Positions 1 through 11,310 of a stretch of 64,000 nt of DNA are shown here, piece after piece (positions within the stretch are counted from its first letter, which is position 1; each line of letters begins with the position of its first letter). Made by a program: the position numbers and the translations under genes. Origin of the DNA: Chryseobacterium taklimakanense (GTDB lineage Bacteria; Bacteroidota; Bacteroidia; Flavobacteriales; Weeksellaceae); the NCBI RefSeq assembly GCF_900187185.1, contig NZ_LT906465.1, forward strand, positions 2,232,001 through 2,296,000, given 5' to 3'. The notes under the pieces were generated by a model. That model searched no databases and was not told the origin of the DNA. It saw only the letters and a list, made by a program, of their open reading frames with translations.

Positions 1-37
1 TTTTAGGATTTAAGTAAAATTCTAAAACAAAATCAGT

Positions 38-475
38 ATGGATGTACAGCAAAAAGACCTATCGTATTTCAGATTACGACTGCAAGAATTATTAAACAGC
101 AGCTTCCCCGAAAAGGCGCACGACCAAAAATTTATCGACCAACGTTCTTCCTGGGCTGCTAATGCTTACGAGGGGGCTTTCCGTTCGGGAAACGCCGTTG
201 AGCAATGTAATGAAATAGCCAACTACATACTTTTTGAGGGCTTGTACTTCTCCAAATTCGACACGGTTTTCAAAGTGGTATGCAATGAGTTTGATACCCT
301 GATGGCAGACGAGGAACTGCGACCGTTCGCCCTGAAAATGTTTCCTGTTTGCGAACCTGTATTTGCGGGATATGAATTAACCGATGATTTCGCCTACGGG
401 TATGAGTTCGATTTACTCTATACCGAACTGACAGGAACCATCGCAATATGGATTGAAGAAAATGGGCTTCAGTAA
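38..475 (+). CDS. DUF1896 family protein
   Basis: A 145-residue acidic protein with no signal peptide or membrane segment. The N-terminus ([13 protein letters not shown], then [10 protein letters not shown]) matches my recollection of the DUF1896 family, which is found almost only in Bacteroidota conjugative transposons. Its biochemical role is unknown. Its 3' end overlaps the start of the downstream methylase-helicase by about 23 bp in another frame, so the two are probably translated from one message. Confidence 0.75.
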   Translation: MDVQQKDLSYFRLRLQELLNSSFPEKAHDQKFIDQRSSWAANAYEGAFRSGNAVEQCNEIANYILFEGLYFSKFDTVFKVVCNEFDTLMADEELRPFALKMFPVCEPVFAGYELTDDFAYGYEFDLLYTELTGTIAIWIEENGLQ

Positions 476-3400
476 GCGTTCCCATCTCCAACAGAATATT
501 GATGCCCTGCGAATTGTTTTTAAACTTGAAAAGGAGAAACGGCAAGCCACCGTAGGCGAAAGACTGCTAATGATGCAATACAGCGGATTTGGCGGTCTTA
601 AATTCGTTCTGAACCCCGTAGAAAACGAAATTGACATCAATAACTGGAGAAAAACGGAACACGACCTTTTTCCGATTACGCAGGAACTCCACCAACTACT
701 CAAAGAAAATTCCGAAGACGATAAGCAGTACCGCAGGTATGTAGATAGTATAAAAAGCTCCGTTCTCACGGCTTTTTATACGCCGCCAAAGGTCATAGAT
801 GTCATTTCCACCGTCTTGCGGGATAGCGGTTTGCAAATTGATAAATTCCTCGAACCCGCCGCAGGTATCGGCTCATTCGTTCAATCCTTTTCGGAAAACC
901 AAAAAGCAACCATTACGGCTTATGAAAAGGACTTGCTGACAGGCAAGATTTTAAAGCAGCTTTATACCGACAGCAATATCCGTATAAGTGGTTTTGAGGA
1001 AATTCCCGAAAGGGAACAAAACAGCTACGATGTAGTTGCCAGTAATATCCCGTTCGGCGATACTTCCATATTTGACCTTTCTTATTCCCGCAGCAGGAAC
1101 AGCGCAAAGGAACAGGCAGCCCGAAGCATACACAATTACTTTTTCCTGAAAGGGGCTGATATGCTCCGTGATGGCGGTATATTGGCTTTCATTACTTCAC
1201 AAGGCATTCTAAACAGCCCTAAGAACGAGCCGATACGCAGAGCGTTAATGCAGGATAATAATTTGGTTTCCGTTGTTCGCTTACCTAACAACCTGTTTAC
1301 CGAATATGCAGGTACGGAAGTCGGCAGCGACTTGATTATCCTGCAAAAGAATTTGGCGAAGCAAGGTCTGACCGAAAGGGAAGATCTGTTTTGCCAAAGT
1401 TTGCCAACGGAATACAATACACCTGGCAGTGCGCTCTTTCAGTACAGCAAAAGAATTGTGCATACCGATAGCAAGGTAGATACAGACCCATATGGAAAAC
1501 CTGCCTTAATCTATACCCATAAAGGCGGTATTGATGGGATTGCCAGAGATTTGAAACAAATGCTTTCCGAAGATTTTGGAAAGCACCTGAATGTAGGTTT
1601 ATACAAAGGTGAACAAAACGATGAACCTGTAATACAAATCCCGCTTCCACCGCCCGTAATACCTCCGGTTATAGAACCTGTAACCATCCGGCAACAACCG
1701 CAGCCCGAACCTACTCCGGTAATCCATCGGGAAAGCCCACAGGAATTAAAGCAGCTTAGCATTTTTGACCTGTTTGAAAATGCGGGGGAACCTATTGCCG
1801 TCATTGCCTTACCCAAAAGAGCCACCCGGAGCACAAGGCAAAGCCCACGAAAAAGAAAAGCTGCATTAGGTCGCCAAACAGACCTGTTCAATGGCGCAAT
1901 GCAGCAAACGTATATACCGCCAAAAACCAATGATACTGCTAAGAATACGCCCAAAATAAACGGCAAACGTCAGGAAGTAATCGGCGACCTTTTTTCACAA
2001 AGCAATGGGAATGGCCAGACGGATAAGTCTGCCGTTCCTGATACCAATATCAATACCATTCCCGAACCTGCGCCGTACAGTGGCGAAGTGCAACGGTTCC
2101 ACCGTAACGATTGCCTTGTCGTGGATAATGGTTGGGTCGGTTACCTGCAAGATGTAGATAGAAACAAAGAAAAAGCAACGGCAACCTTTCATCCGTTGCA
2201 ATTACCATCGGCACAGAAAGCAAGAGCTGAAGCCTATATTGCCGTAAGGGACTGCTATATCGACCTGTACCAAAAAGAAGCGGAAAAGCAGAGCGAGCAC
2301 AAAGAAGAACGGGAAACCCTGAACCGCCTGTACGATACCTTTACCAAAAAGTATGGCAATCTCAATACTGCCGACAATACCAAGCTGATAAAGACAGACA
2401 GCTCAGGTAAGGAAATCCCGTATCTGGAGCGTATCATTGGCGGTGTCATACACAAAGCGGATATTTTCAGCCGCCCTGTTAGTTTTTCTACCACCACCTT
2501 AGCAACCGACAATCCCGAAGAGGCTTTGGCGGCATCGCTGAACAAGTACGGCAATGTTGATTTGGATTTTATGTCCGAAATCAGCAGCCTGCCTGCCGAT
2601 ACGCTGAAAGAAGCCTTGCAAGGACGGTTGTTCTACAACCCGCTACAACAGGAATACGAAATAGCGGAACGATGGATTGCGGGCAACGTGGTTGAGAAAG
2701 CCAACGAAGTAAGAGCCTATCTCGAAAACAATCCCGATGATACCGAAGCCGAAGAAAGCCTTACCGCTTTAGAGGAAGCCCGACCAAGACGGATTGAATT
2801 TGAGGAACTGGATTTTAACCTCGGCGAACGGTGGATACCTACCGGGCTGTATGCCCGCTTTGCTTCGCACCTGTTCGATGCAGATGTGCACATTCATTAC
2901 TCCGACAGTGCCGATGATTTTTCGGTAAAGTGTAGTCAAGGTAATATGCACATTTGGGAAAAATACGCCGTCAAAGCGGAAAGCCGCACGTTTGACGGTA
3001 TTGCCCTGCTCAAACACGCCCTCGTCAATACCACACCGGATATTACCAAGAAAATAATCGTAGATGACCAAGAGGTCAAGGTACGGGATATGGAAGCCAT
3101 ACAAATGGCGAACACAAAGATTGATGAAATCCGTAGCGCCTTTACCGACTGGCTATACGCCCAAAGCGATGAATTTAAAACCCGGCTGACCGACCAATAC
3201 AACGACACCTTTAACTGTTTCGTCCGACCGGATTATGACGGCAGCCATCAGGACTTTCCGGGGCTTGACCACAAGGCATTAGGCATTGAGGATTTGTATT
3301 CCAGCCAAAAGGACACCGTTTGGATGATTAAGCTCAACAACGGTGCTATCTGCGACCACGAAGTAGGTGCAGGCAAAACGCTGGTTATGTGTACTGCCGC

Positions 3401-5906
3401 ACAGGAAATGAAGCGTTTGGGGTTGGCGCACAAACCAATGATTATCGGTTTGAAAAGCAATGTTCACGAAATCGCCGAAGCCTACCGGACAGCCTATCCA
3501 TACGCCAAAATACTGTTTCCAGGAAAAGAGGATTTCACACCTCAAAAACGCCTGCGGATTTTCGGGGATATTAAGAACAATGATTGGGATTGCGTTATCC
3601 TCACTCACGACCAATTCGGTATGATACCCCAATCGCCCGAAATCCAAAAGGAAATCCTCAAAATAGAACTGGATAATGTAGAACGAAACCTTGATGCAAT
3701 GCAGACCGAGGGTGCGGAAGTAACGAGGGGTATGCTTGCCGGAGCTATCAAACGAAAAGACAATCTCGAAGTCAAGCTCAAAACCCTGCAACACGATATT
3801 GAAAACCGCAAAGATGATGTGGTTGATTTTAAAATGATGGGCATCGACCATTTGTTTATCGACGAAAGCCATCAATTCAAGAACTTACTATTCAATACCC
3901 GCCACAGCCGGGTTGCCGGATTGGGAAATGTGGACGGCAGCCAGAAAGCCTTAAACCTGCTTTTTGCCATCCGTACCATTCAGGAGCGCATTGATGCGGA
4001 TATGGGAGCAACCTTTCTTTCGGGAACAACGATAAGCAACTCCTTAACGGAATTGTACCTCCTGTTTAAGTATCTACGTCCAAGAGCATTGGAAAAACAG
4101 GGCATTAACTGTTTTGATGCGTGGGCGGCTATCTACGCAAGAAAGACGACCGATTACGAGTTTTCTATCGCTAATAATATCGTGGCAAAAGAGCGTTTCC
4201 GGTACTTTATCAAAGTGCCTGAACTGGCGCAGTTCTATTCTGAAATCACGGACTACCGCACCGCAAAGGATATAGGCATTGACCGACCTGAAAAAAACGA
4301 AATCCTGTATAACATTCCGCCTACACCTGACCAAAAGGAGTTTATTCAAAACTTAATGGAGTTTGCCAAAACAGGCAATGGGGAATTACTCGGCAGACCA
4401 CCGCTATCAAAATCAGAGGAAAAGGCAAAGATGCTCATCGCTACGGACTACGCCCGTAAGATGTCGTTGGATATGCGGATGGTAAGCGGGATGTATGAAG
4501 ACCATCCCGACAACAAAGCCTCTCACTGTGCCAGTAATATTGCAAAATACTACAACAAATTCAACGCACAGAAAGGAACGCAGTTCGTTTTCTCGGATTT
4601 GGGAACCTATAAGCCGGGCGAATGGAATGTGTACTCGGAAATCAAACGCAAGCTCGTGGAAGACCACAACATCCCTGCGAACGAAATCCGGTTTATTCAG
4701 GAAGCCAAAACGGATAAGCAACGCAAGGAACTTATCAAGGGAATGAACGAGGGCAAAATCCGTGTGCTGTTCGGCTCAACAAGTATGCTCGGTACAGGGG
4801 TGAATGCACAGAAAAGAGCGGTTGCCGTTCATCATTTGGATACGCCGTGGCGACCGTCTGACCTTGCGCAACGTGACGGTCGGGCAATCCGCAAGGGCAA
4901 TGAAATCGCCAAGCATTTTGCCGATAACAAAGTAGATGTTATCATCTATGCCGTTGAAAAATCGCTGGATAGCTATAAATTCAACCTGCTGTTTAACAAA
5001 CAGCTTTTTATCGACCAATTAAAATCCAATAAGCTCGGTAAACGAACCATTGACGAGGGTAGTATAGACGAAAAATCAGGAATGAATTTCTCGGAATATG
5101 TGGCAATCCTGTCGGGGAATACAGACCTGCTGGACAAAGCGAGGGTTGAAAAACAGATTGCCGGATTGGAAAGCGAAAAGCAAGCGTTCAACCGCTCCAA
5201 GTACAGTGCTAAATCCAAGCTGGAAAACTATACGGAAGAATTTAACCAAGCCCAATCCCGCCTGAACCGAATGACAACCGATTGGGATAATTTACAGCAA
5301 CGCATACAAAAACGGCAGGACGGCAGAATTGTAAACCCTGTTCAGTTGGACGGCGTATCGCCCAATGCTGATGCAAAACAAGTCGGTGCAAAGCTCAATG
5401 AGATTGCAGAAAAATCCCGTACAGGCGGGGATTATCAGGAAATCGGCAGTTTGTACGGATTTCAGCTTTTGGTCAAAACGGAAATGTCGCAAAAAGACGG
5501 AGCGGATATACGGGTAAACCGATTTTTTATACAGGGCGAGGGAAACATTAAATACAACCACAATTTCGGGCTAATTGCAAAAGACCCGGAAACCGCTTCT
5601 TTAAACTTTTTGAGGGCATTGGAAAAGCTACCGTCGTATATCGCAAAAGAACAGGAAAACATTGCCAACTACCAAAAGGATATACCGATACTTCAGGAGG
5701 TCGTTAATGGTACGTGGTCTAAGGAAAACCGATTGAGCGAACTCAAAACGGAACTGGCTGCCGTAGAAAGGAAAATACAGCTATCTATTACGCCGGAAGC
5801 GAAAGAAGAACCTGCGGAACAGGCAGAAAAACAGAAAAAAACCCCAAAGGTTCAGGAAAGCATTGTGCGTGTAAAAGGTGTACATATGCCCCGTGGCGTA
5901 TTGTAA
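453..5906 (+). CDS. Giant N6-adenine methylase / SNF2-like helicase fusion of an ICE
   Basis: 1817 residues. The first ~300 residues hold a Rossmann methyltransferase fold: a motif I-like [10 protein letters not shown] and a motif IV variant SNIPFGD in place of the usual NPPF. The middle (~440-560) is Pro/Gln-rich and likely a linker. The second half is a superfamily 2 helicase: Walker A in [12 protein letters not shown], Walker B/DEAH-like DESHQFKN, and a C-terminal helicase motif around [12 protein letters not shown] coiled-coil tail follows. Proteins of this architecture are common in CTnDOT-like elements and large plasmids, where they may protect incoming DNA or antagonise restriction; that role is inference. 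It is convergent with mobC across a terminator now split by an insertion sequence. Confidence 0.85.
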   Translation: MKKMGFSKRSHLQQNIDALRIVFKLEKEKRQATVGERLLMMQYSGFGGLKFVLNPVENEIDINNWRKTEHDLFPITQELHQLLKENSEDDKQYRRYVDSIKSSVLTAFYTPPKVIDVISTVLRDSGLQIDKFLEPAAGIGSFVQSFSENQKATITAYEKDLLTGKILKQLYTDSNIRISGFEEIPEREQNSYDVVASNIPFGDTSIFDLSYSRSRNSAKEQAARSIHNYFFLKGADMLRDGGILAFITSQGILNSPKNEPIRRALMQDNNLVSVVRLPNNLFTEYAGTEVGSDLIILQKNLAKQGLTEREDLFCQSLPTEYNTPGSALFQYSKRIVHTDSKVDTDPYGKPALIYTHKGGIDGIARDLKQMLSEDFGKHLNVGLYKGEQNDEPVIQIPLPPPVIPPVIEPVTIRQQPQPEPTPVIHRESPQELKQLSIFDLFENAGEPIAVIALPKRATRSTRQSPRKRKAALGRQTDLFNGAMQQTYIPPKTNDTAKNTPKINGKRQEVIGDLFSQSNGNGQTDKSAVPDTNINTIPEPAPYSGEVQRFHRNDCLVVDNGWVGYLQDVDRNKEKATATFHPLQLPSAQKARAEAYIAVRDCYIDLYQKEAEKQSEHKEERETLNRLYDTFTKKYGNLNTADNTKLIKTDSSGKEIPYLERIIGGVIHKADIFSRPVSFSTTTLATDNPEEALAASLNKYGNVDLDFMSEISSLPADTLKEALQGRLFYNPLQQEYEIAERWIAGNVVEKANEVRAYLENNPDDTEAEESLTALEEARPRRIEFEELDFNLGERWIPTGLYARFASHLFDADVHIHYSDSADDFSVKCSQGNMHIWEKYAVKAESRTFDGIALLKHALVNTTPDITKKIIVDDQEVKVRDMEAIQMANTKIDEIRSAFTDWLYAQSDEFKTRLTDQYNDTFNCFVRPDYDGSHQDFPGLDHKALGIEDLYSSQKDTVWMIKLNNGAICDHEVGAGKTLVMCTAAQEMKRLGLAHKPMIIGLKSNVHEIAEAYRTAYPYAKILFPGKEDFTPQKRLRIFGDIKNNDWDCVILTHDQFGMIPQSPEIQKEILKIELDNVERNLDAMQTEGAEVTRGMLAGAIKRKDNLEVKLKTLQHDIENRKDDVVDFKMMGIDHLFIDESHQFKNLLFNTRHSRVAGLGNVDGSQKALNLLFAIRTIQERIDADMGATFLSGTTISNSLTELYLLFKYLRPRALEKQGINCFDAWAAIYARKTTDYEFSIANNIVAKERFRYFIKVPELAQFYSEITDYRTAKDIGIDRPEKNEILYNIPPTPDQKEFIQNLMEFAKTGNGELLGRPPLSKSEEKAKMLIATDYARKMSLDMRMVSGMYEDHPDNKASHCASNIAKYYNKFNAQKGTQFVFSDLGTYKPGEWNVYSEIKRKLVEDHNIPANEIRFIQEAKTDKQRKELIKGMNEGKIRVLFGSTSMLGTGVNAQKRAVAVHHLDTPWRPSDLAQRDGRAIRKGNEIAKHFADNKVDVIIYAVEKSLDSYKFNLLFNKQLFIDQLKSNKLGKRTIDEGSIDEKSGMNFSEYVAILSGNTDLLDKARVEKQIAGLESEKQAFNRSKYSAKSKLENYTEEFNQAQSRLNRMTTDWDNLQQRIQKRQDGRIVNPVQLDGVSPNADAKQVGAKLNEIAEKSRTGGDYQEIGSLYGFQLLVKTEMSQKDGADIRVNRFFIQGEGNIKYNHNFGLIAKDPETASLNFLRALEKLPSYIAKEQENIANYQKDIPILQEVVNGTWSKENRLSELKTELAAVERKIQLSITPEAKEEPAEQAEKQKKTPKVQESIVRVKGVHMPRGVL

Positions 5907-5946
5907 GCCTGAACGGATAGACAATAAAAAAGGGAGGCATTAAAAC

Positions 5947-7336
5947 TAGTCATGGTCGGAAGAAATTCCGACCATTTTTTATGTTTTAAAAACTTTACCT
6001 GGGTCGCCTCCTGCAAATATGATTAGAATAGCAGTTATCATATCCCGGAGCTCCATGGCTATTCGTCTTTTAGCGGTTTTGTAGCCCAGATTATTGGCTT
6101 TTTTGTAGATCAACAAAAGCATCGCTGCAATCATTGTCATATAGACCATCACTTCAATCCCGTTCTTGTTCATTGAAACCAGGTGACTTAGGTTGAGTTC
6201 CTGTTTCAGGAACCTGAAAAACACTTCAATGTCCCACCGCTTTCTGTAATAATCAGAAATTTCCTTGGCAGAGAGTTTAAATTCGTTGGTCAGAAACCAG
6301 AATTCTTTGTTCGTTTTTTGGTTCCTGATGACCACCAAACGGAATAAGGTTTCTACTTTCTCTTGCCGGTAATGCAGTTTGCCCCGTTTGTTCTGGACGG
6401 GGCTTCCAGTGTAAAGCTTTACCTTGCTGTCTTTCAGCACTTCCCAATCATCCCATTTGGGAGATTCTTTCTCGTCAAGAAATGATTCAATCTCTTCAAA
6501 TTTTCTGTTATCTTTCGAACGAATGATGAATTTCACAGACCCTTCCTCAAATTCTTTCATTGACCGTGTTGATTGCAGGCCCCTGTCCATGACATAAACA
6601 TTGTCGTGATGCTCTTCTTTTCTTACTTGTTTTAAAACAGCTTCCGGGAGTGCGGACTCTTCGGAAGAGTATTTCTGGCCTGTAAATACCTCTACTCCCG
6701 AAGGTAAGATGCCATCAAATGAAAAACTGAATTTCACTAATTTCTTGCCGCTTTTCTGGTCAATCCCCTCTTTTAACTTAGAGCAGGCATCGGCAACAAT
6801 AGTGCTGTCAACTCGTATCAGGTTGTACTTGGCTATCTCCGTTTTATTATAAGATTTCGCAAGCCGCAAATACATCTGCTCATAGATTTCTTTGAAATAA
6901 CTGGGGTCGATCTTGGAAAGTCTCTCGGAGATAGAACTCCTGCGAACTTTTTCTTCTTCCCCCAATCCAAACAGGGCCTTAAAGCCGCTGCTGTTAAAAG
7001 TGTCCTCAAGTGTCCTCTGGCTCAATCTATCGTTGTCAAAGACGCAGAATAAAAGCAGATAGAACATTTTCCTCCCATGGAGCACTTTACTATAGTGGTC
7101 AACATTGGTGGTCGCTGATAGATGGCTTAAAAGCGCCTCGGGAATGAAATCCAGAACCTGACTAAGGGAAACTTTGTGGTCATTGAATACTGACATAAAT
7201 GTTTGATTATCAGTATAAATATACAAAATTTAAACGACAAAAACAAGTTAATTATTTGATTATCAGGTAATTGTAAAATTATTTTTTGCGCATATAAAAA
7301 CAAAAAAGTCGGAAGAAAATCTTCCGACCATGACTA
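5947..7336 (-). mobile_element. IS4-family insertion sequence, 1390 bp, complete
   Basis: The ends are inverted repeats that begin TAGTCATGGTCGGAAGA at both sides. Each end also contains an internal palindrome of the GGTCGGAAG...TTCCGACC type that could fold as a hairpin and insulate the element from read-through. A 10-bp target duplication GCATTAAAAC lies at 5937-5946 and 7337-7346. A 10-bp duplication fits the IS4 family. The single transposase gene is intact, so the element may be active. Confidence 0.88.
5979..7226 (-). CDS. IS4-family DDE transposase
   Basis: 415 residues. It catalyses cut-and-paste movement of the surrounding element. A first catalytic Asp lies in LIRVDSTIVAD, a second in YVMDRGLQS, and the Glu falls in the signature YYRKRWDIEVFFRFLKQ, the IS4-family Y-(2)-R-(3)-E-(6)-K pattern. 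The reading frame is intact and spans almost the whole element. It starts close to the right inverted repeat, which leaves room for little more than a promoter. Confidence 0.88.
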   Translation of the reverse strand: MYIYTDNQTFMSVFNDHKVSLSQVLDFIPEALLSHLSATTNVDHYSKVLHGRKMFYLLLFCVFDNDRLSQRTLEDTFNSSGFKALFGLGEEEKVRRSSISERLSKIDPSYFKEIYEQMYLRLAKSYNKTEIAKYNLIRVDSTIVADACSKLKEGIDQKSGKKLVKFSFSFDGILPSGVEVFTGQKYSSEESALPEAVLKQVRKEEHHDNVYVMDRGLQSTRSMKEFEEGSVKFIIRSKDNRKFEEIESFLDEKESPKWDDWEVLKDSKVKLYTGSPVQNKRGKLHYRQEKVETLFRLVVIRNQKTNKEFWFLTNEFKLSAKEISDYYRKRWDIEVFFRFLKQELNLSHLVSMNKNGIEVMVYMTMIAAMLLLIYKKANNLGYKTAKRRIAMELRDMITAILIIFAGGDPGKVFKT

Positions 7337-7359
7337 GCATTAAAACCTCCCTTTTATTT

Positions 7360-9360
7360 TTATCCCTCCTGCACCAAATGCTGTAAGTTCGGGTCGTTCT
7401 TGATGCGCTCCATTTCGCTGACTACAATATTCAGGATGTCTGATTTTATCTGTTTGTAATTGCCCTCAATTTCCTGTTTCATTTTGTCCTCGCCTTGCTC
7501 ATTTACAAAAGAAAGGATTTGCGGTATCTGCTGATAGGCTTTGGTTTCAGCCGCTACCTTTTCATTATCCACCACAATTTCGGCGTGGAAAATCTTTTGC
7601 TCGATACGCTCATCGAAGTTATCCGATACAGAACCGACAAACATACCTTGTGTAAGGGTAGAAATTTTGGAAGCCGGAATAAGGCTGTCTAACTGTGTGG
7701 AGATAGACGTAGATTTATCATTGCGGTTAATGGTCATACTCTGACGTTTCTGCAACACTTTACCGAAGCGTTCCGAAAGGCTTTTTGCCGTTTCTCCAAC
7801 CACCTGACCACTGAATATATTACCGACGGTGTTCTGTATTACCTTGCTCTCTTTGTCGCCGTAATCCCTCGTTAATTGCGAAAAGTCCTGAAAGCCTAAA
7901 CATACCGCTACCTTATTACTTCTCGCCGTTGCGATGAGGTTATCCAGTCCCCTGAAATAGATTGTTGGCAACTCATCTATGATAACAGAACTCTTTAACT
8001 GTCCTTTTTTATTAATCAGCTTTACAATCCTCGAATTATACAAACCTAATGCTGCGGAATAGATATTTTGACGGTCGGGGTTATTGCCCACGCATAAAAT
8101 TTTAGGCTCTTTAGGATTATTAATGTCAAGCGTAAAATCATCGCCTGTCATTACCCAGTACAGTTGGGGGCTAATCATTCTTGACAATGGAATTTTTGCC
8201 GATGCTATCTGACCTTGTAACTGGTCTTGCGCTCCGCCTTGCCACGCATCCATAAAAGGCGACAAATAATTTTCCAAATCGGGGTATGAGGTTAAAATAG
8301 TGAATACGTCCGAATACTTTTTATTCAGTAATTCAATAGCGTGTGGGAACGTACAATACTTGCCATCCTCATAGATTTTCAGATACCAAATAATGGCAGC
8401 TAAAAGAATAATTGGGCTTTCCACGAAGAAATCGCCCTGCTTCTGTATCCACGACCTGTTAAGGTTTAGCATTATGGTATATGCCGCTTCGTAAGCATCA
8501 GAAATGTCAGTCATAAAGTCGGGATTGAGTGGATTACATCGGTGGCTCTTGCGTGGGTCGTCGAAATTTATCACGTAAAATTTCGGCTGTACCTTGTACT
8601 TATCCCGATGCTTTAGTAAGTGGTTGTAGGCAATGGTGGAAAGGTCGTCGAACTTGAAATCGTAGATGTACATACTAAAGCCTTTCTCAATCTGCTGCTT
8701 GATGTAGTTGTTTACGATTGCATAGGATTTACCGGAACCCGGAGTACCCAAAACGATTGATGCCCTAAATGGATTTACAATGTTTATCCAACCGTTGTTC
8801 CATTTGTCTTTGTAATAAAATTTGGTGGGTAGATTGACGGAATACTCATTTTCCATCAGCTTGGTTTCTTGCTGAAAGCTCTCGTTTTCGTTATTGAAAA
8901 CATCGTCCATTAAATTATTTTTCAGCAATCTGCTCATCCATACGCCTGCCATCAGCAAAGCGATATAACCTAATGAAATAGTAAGCATATAAAGGAATGT
9001 ACCTGTTGCCGGAGGTAGTTTTAGCAACGGGGTGTTCAGGAAAAACAGCACAAACCCAACGCCCAAAGCCACGTAAATTTTAGACCAGGTTATCTTCTCG
9101 TTTTTTACGCCTTTTGTGCCTAAGCAACTCAAAGCCAGTAGAACCAAAGCGAATGCTTTGGTATAAAGGGTGTGTGAAAACAAGCCCGCCGTCCGGTCGA
9201 AATTGCCTAATATCTTGTTGATTACTTCCAACGTCCAACTCCGTTCTAAAAAGAAACCGTAGCAGAACCAATAAAGGTGCATCAGCACCAAAAGAATACT
9301 GACTGCCCGCATAAAAGCCATTATCTTGGCAAGCCCTCTTAAATCGTCTTCTCCCTGCAT
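7360..9360 (-). CDS. mobC: Type IV coupling protein (MobC / TraG-VirD4 type)
   Basis: 666 residues. It is the ATPase that links the relaxase-DNA complex to the mating-pore channel. The N-terminus has about four hydrophobic segments within residues 10-150. A Walker A motif GTPGSGKSYAIV lies near residue 210 and a Walker B-like SSVIIDELPTIY near 445, followed by a TraG/TraM-recognition-like region (GFQDFSQL). It is the most distal gene of the leftward mobA-mobB-mobC group, about 100 bp beyond mobB. CTnDOT-type elements call this protein MobC. Its 3' end lies against the IS-interrupted terminator. Confidence 0.85.
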   Translation of the reverse strand: MQGEDDLRGLAKIMAFMRAVSILLVLMHLYWFCYGFFLERSWTLEVINKILGNFDRTAGLFSHTLYTKAFALVLLALSCLGTKGVKNEKITWSKIYVALGVGFVLFFLNTPLLKLPPATGTFLYMLTISLGYIALLMAGVWMSRLLKNNLMDDVFNNENESFQQETKLMENEYSVNLPTKFYYKDKWNNGWINIVNPFRASIVLGTPGSGKSYAIVNNYIKQQIEKGFSMYIYDFKFDDLSTIAYNHLLKHRDKYKVQPKFYVINFDDPRKSHRCNPLNPDFMTDISDAYEAAYTIMLNLNRSWIQKQGDFFVESPIILLAAIIWYLKIYEDGKYCTFPHAIELLNKKYSDVFTILTSYPDLENYLSPFMDAWQGGAQDQLQGQIASAKIPLSRMISPQLYWVMTGDDFTLDINNPKEPKILCVGNNPDRQNIYSAALGLYNSRIVKLINKKGQLKSSVIIDELPTIYFRGLDNLIATARSNKVAVCLGFQDFSQLTRDYGDKESKVIQNTVGNIFSGQVVGETAKSLSERFGKVLQKRQSMTINRNDKSTSISTQLDSLIPASKISTLTQGMFVGSVSDNFDERIEQKIFHAEIVVDNEKVAAETKAYQQIPQILSFVNEQGEDKMKQEIEGNYKQIKSDILNIVVSEMERIKNDPNLQHLVQEG

Positions 9361-9422
9361 TATTTTAAGTTTTAATGTTCGGGCGTGAATTTAAAGGCTC
9401 TATGGAGTGGCTCTAAGAATGT

Positions 9423-9455
9423 GGTTGCCATTGGCGTTCTGTGGCAGTGTTTGGC
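9423..9455 (-). repeat. Helically phased GCC decamer repeat, copy 1
   Basis: Read on the minus strand, GCC recurs every 10 bp: GCCAAACACT, GCCACAGAAC, GCCAATGGCA, then a degenerate ACC. The same decamer pattern occurs at 11490, 13341, 14758 and 24989. This copy lies in the short mobB-mobC gap and is the only one on the minus strand. A phased protein-binding array is the simplest reading; the binding protein is unknown. Confidence 0.5.
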
Positions 9456-9461
9456 TAAATA

Positions 9462-10748
9462 TTATTGCTGACCTCTTTGGCGTTTGCGCTTCTTCTTCAT
9501 CTTATTGGCAAAGTCCTGTTCTTCGTAATCTTCGCCCTGGGCTTCGGGCAATAAGCCGCCCAGTGCTTCAATCAAACCGTCTTCGTGTTTGTCCGTAGTT
9601 AAGAAGTCGAACAAATGGTGTGGTTCTTCCGCAGGAAGATCCGCATCATTTGATGTGGATAGTTTGGGTTGTGAAACGATAGGTTCCTTAATATCGGGTT
9701 TGATGTTATTGTTCCAATAATCATTAAAGGTGTTGGCAGAAAGTTCTGTTGCCAAACGTGAACCGTTCCAAACCGCTTTGGCATTGTGGTCAATAAATGT
9801 GATACCATAAATGCGCCCTGTATCATTCCGGCGTACCACTACGTTAATACCCTGTTCTACTAATTGCTTCTTAAAAGCCTGCTCATTGCCCGTGGTTTTC
9901 AGGGCAATGGTAACAGCAGATTTTAGTGTTTGCTTAGTTGGGCTATCTTTCAAAGCGGTTTTGCATTTCGCAAAATGCAATTCCAAAGCCGGAAGCCCTG
10001 CGCTCTTTCCAAACAGCGAAGCCTTGAACGGATGCCCGGCTCTTTCGCCTTTTTCATTCAATGGAATATATAATAAGCCCTGCTGCATTTTTCCCTGTAA
10101 TTCGCCCTCGATTTTCTCGGTGGTAATATTGAACAGGGAAAGCAGGGCATTGTATTCGCCCAACGTTTGGTATTGGTAATAGTTCGGCAGGTGGCGAACA
10201 ACTGAAGCGATTTGACTTTTTACATCGCCTGCCCGATAATCTACCGGACGGAAAACCTTATCTGTTTGGCTGCGCTCCTTATCCGTTGCGGGTATCAATC
10301 CGTAATTACTTTCCAGTTCGCGGCATACATTCATAGACCGCATTTTCTCGAATTTGTCCGAAATCTTTTTGCCCTGCTCGTCCACGCAAACCGATACAAT
10401 ATGTATATGGCTGCGGTCAATATCGGTATGTTTGAATACGACAAAAGGCTGTTCGCCGTAACCCATTTCCCGCATATACTGTTCTGCCATTTCCCGAAAC
10501 TTATCATCACTTACCTTGTCGTTTGGGTCAGGATTGAGCGAAATATGCAAAGTATGTTTCTCGGTATTGCGGTTGGCTATTAGGTAAGGCGCAAAAGACT
10601 GGGCTAATTGTGCAACAGAATAATGACCGCTTGCGTTTTCAATCATCTTATTGGCGAATAAAATCTGTCCGTTTTCTTTCTCTACTTTAAGCTGATTGTA
10701 CGCCAACGCCCCGTATAAATTTGCACTTCTTCCAATTTTTGCTATCAT
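9462..10748 (-). CDS. mobB: MOBP-type relaxase (MobB)
   Basis: 428 residues. It should nick oriT and lead the transferred strand. The histidine triad appears as KHTDIDRSHIHIVSV (near residue 110) with an earlier HTLHISLNPDP strand, typical of relaxase/mobilization nuclease domains of Bacteroidota elements. A tyrosine-containing N-terminus (SANLYGALAYNQLKVE) probably supplies the nicking Tyr. The C-terminus is basic (KMKKKRKRQRGQQ). It lies 8 bp downstream of mobA and follows the same leftward direction. Confidence 0.88.
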   Translation of the reverse strand: MIAKIGRSANLYGALAYNQLKVEKENGQILFANKMIENASGHYSVAQLAQSFAPYLIANRNTEKHTLHISLNPDPNDKVSDDKFREMAEQYMREMGYGEQPFVVFKHTDIDRSHIHIVSVCVDEQGKKISDKFEKMRSMNVCRELESNYGLIPATDKERSQTDKVFRPVDYRAGDVKSQIASVVRHLPNYYQYQTLGEYNALLSLFNITTEKIEGELQGKMQQGLLYIPLNEKGERAGHPFKASLFGKSAGLPALELHFAKCKTALKDSPTKQTLKSAVTIALKTTGNEQAFKKQLVEQGINVVVRRNDTGRIYGITFIDHNAKAVWNGSRLATELSANTFNDYWNNNIKPDIKEPIVSQPKLSTSNDADLPAEEPHHLFDFLTTDKHEDGLIEALGGLLPEAQGEDYEEQDFANKMKKKRKRQRGQQ

Positions 10749-10756
10749 TTCTACCG

Positions 10757-11191
10757 CTATTTTTTCAGGTGTTTGGCTTCAAATTCCTCGCTTATTTGGA
10801 TAATTTTTTGACATAGCACCGCCATTTCTGCCGTCTGTTTTTCCAGTTTGTACAGAAATGCTGCGGCTTTTTTCTCGGAAAAATTCTTGTAGAGCAGCTT
10901 TACAATTTGGTTATAGTTCACGCCAATGGAACGGAACTGGCTGTGAAAAGAGGTCAGCCGCATATAGAAATCAACCGTTCCCTTGTCAATCTTAATGGTC
11001 TTTATGGTCTTGTCAAAGATGCAGGACGTTATAAAATGCGCTTTTACCTGCATACCTGATTTATCAAAAAGAGCAAGAAAGCGGGAGTGTTCCTGCGCAT
11101 TAAAGGAAATTGTATAGCGGATTGTCGCCGGGTCTTCTTTAGGGCGGCGTCCGGTCTTTTTCAATTGCTTTTTGTTGTTATCGTTCATCAC
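10757..11191 (-). CDS. mobA: Mobilization accessory protein MobA
   Basis: 144 residues, strongly basic at the N-terminus (NKKQLKKTGRRPKED) with a ribbon-helix-helix-like start (TIRYTISFNAQEH) and a central GVNYNQIVKLLYK segment. That layout is typical of MobC/BfmA-type accessory proteins that bind oriT and recruit the relaxase. It is the first gene of the leftward mob operon, 60 bp from the candidate oriT hairpin. Confidence 0.82.
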   Translation of the reverse strand: MMNDNNKKQLKKTGRRPKEDPATIRYTISFNAQEHSRFLALFDKSGMQVKAHFITSCIFDKTIKTIKIDKGTVDFYMRLTSFHSQFRSIGVNYNQIVKLLYKNFSEKKAAAFLYKLEKQTAEMAVLCQKIIQISEEFEAKHLKK

Positions 11192-11254
11192 TAATCCATT
11201 TTAAAATCCATACAAAACCCTGACTTCGGAAGGTGTTTTCTGCCCCCTGCAAAG

Positions 11255-11310
11255 GGCAAGTTGTTTTGAGCATCGGAAATCATTCCGAGATGCTCAAAAC
11301 ACAACTTGCC
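11255..11310. other. Candidate origin of transfer (oriT): long inverted repeat upstream of mobA
   Basis: The left arm begins GGCAAGTTG and continues TTTTGAGCATCGGAA (11255-11277). The right arm (11284-11310) is its complement with two 2-nt insertions, giving a 24-28 bp imperfect hairpin with a very short loop. It sits between the divergent mobA and parA/tra operons, where CTnDOT-family elements place oriT. The nick site cannot be assigned by eye. Confidence 0.5.

Larger units (their letters stand above)
5928..7355. terminator. Bidirectional rho-independent terminator split by an IS in its loop
   Basis: The stem AAAAGGGAGG (5928-5937) and its complement CCTCCCTTTT (7346-7355) would form one perfect hairpin with loop CATTAAAA if the IS and one copy of its target duplication were removed. 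It lies between two convergent genes (the methylase-helicase and mobC) and is flanked by A- and T-runs on both sides, as expected of a two-way terminator. The IS lies exactly in the loop. Confidence 0.8.

Noticed and set aside
1511-1966. Minus-strand open frame inside the methylase-helicase gene
   Set aside because: It is antisense to the Pro/Gln-rich linker and has no independent support.
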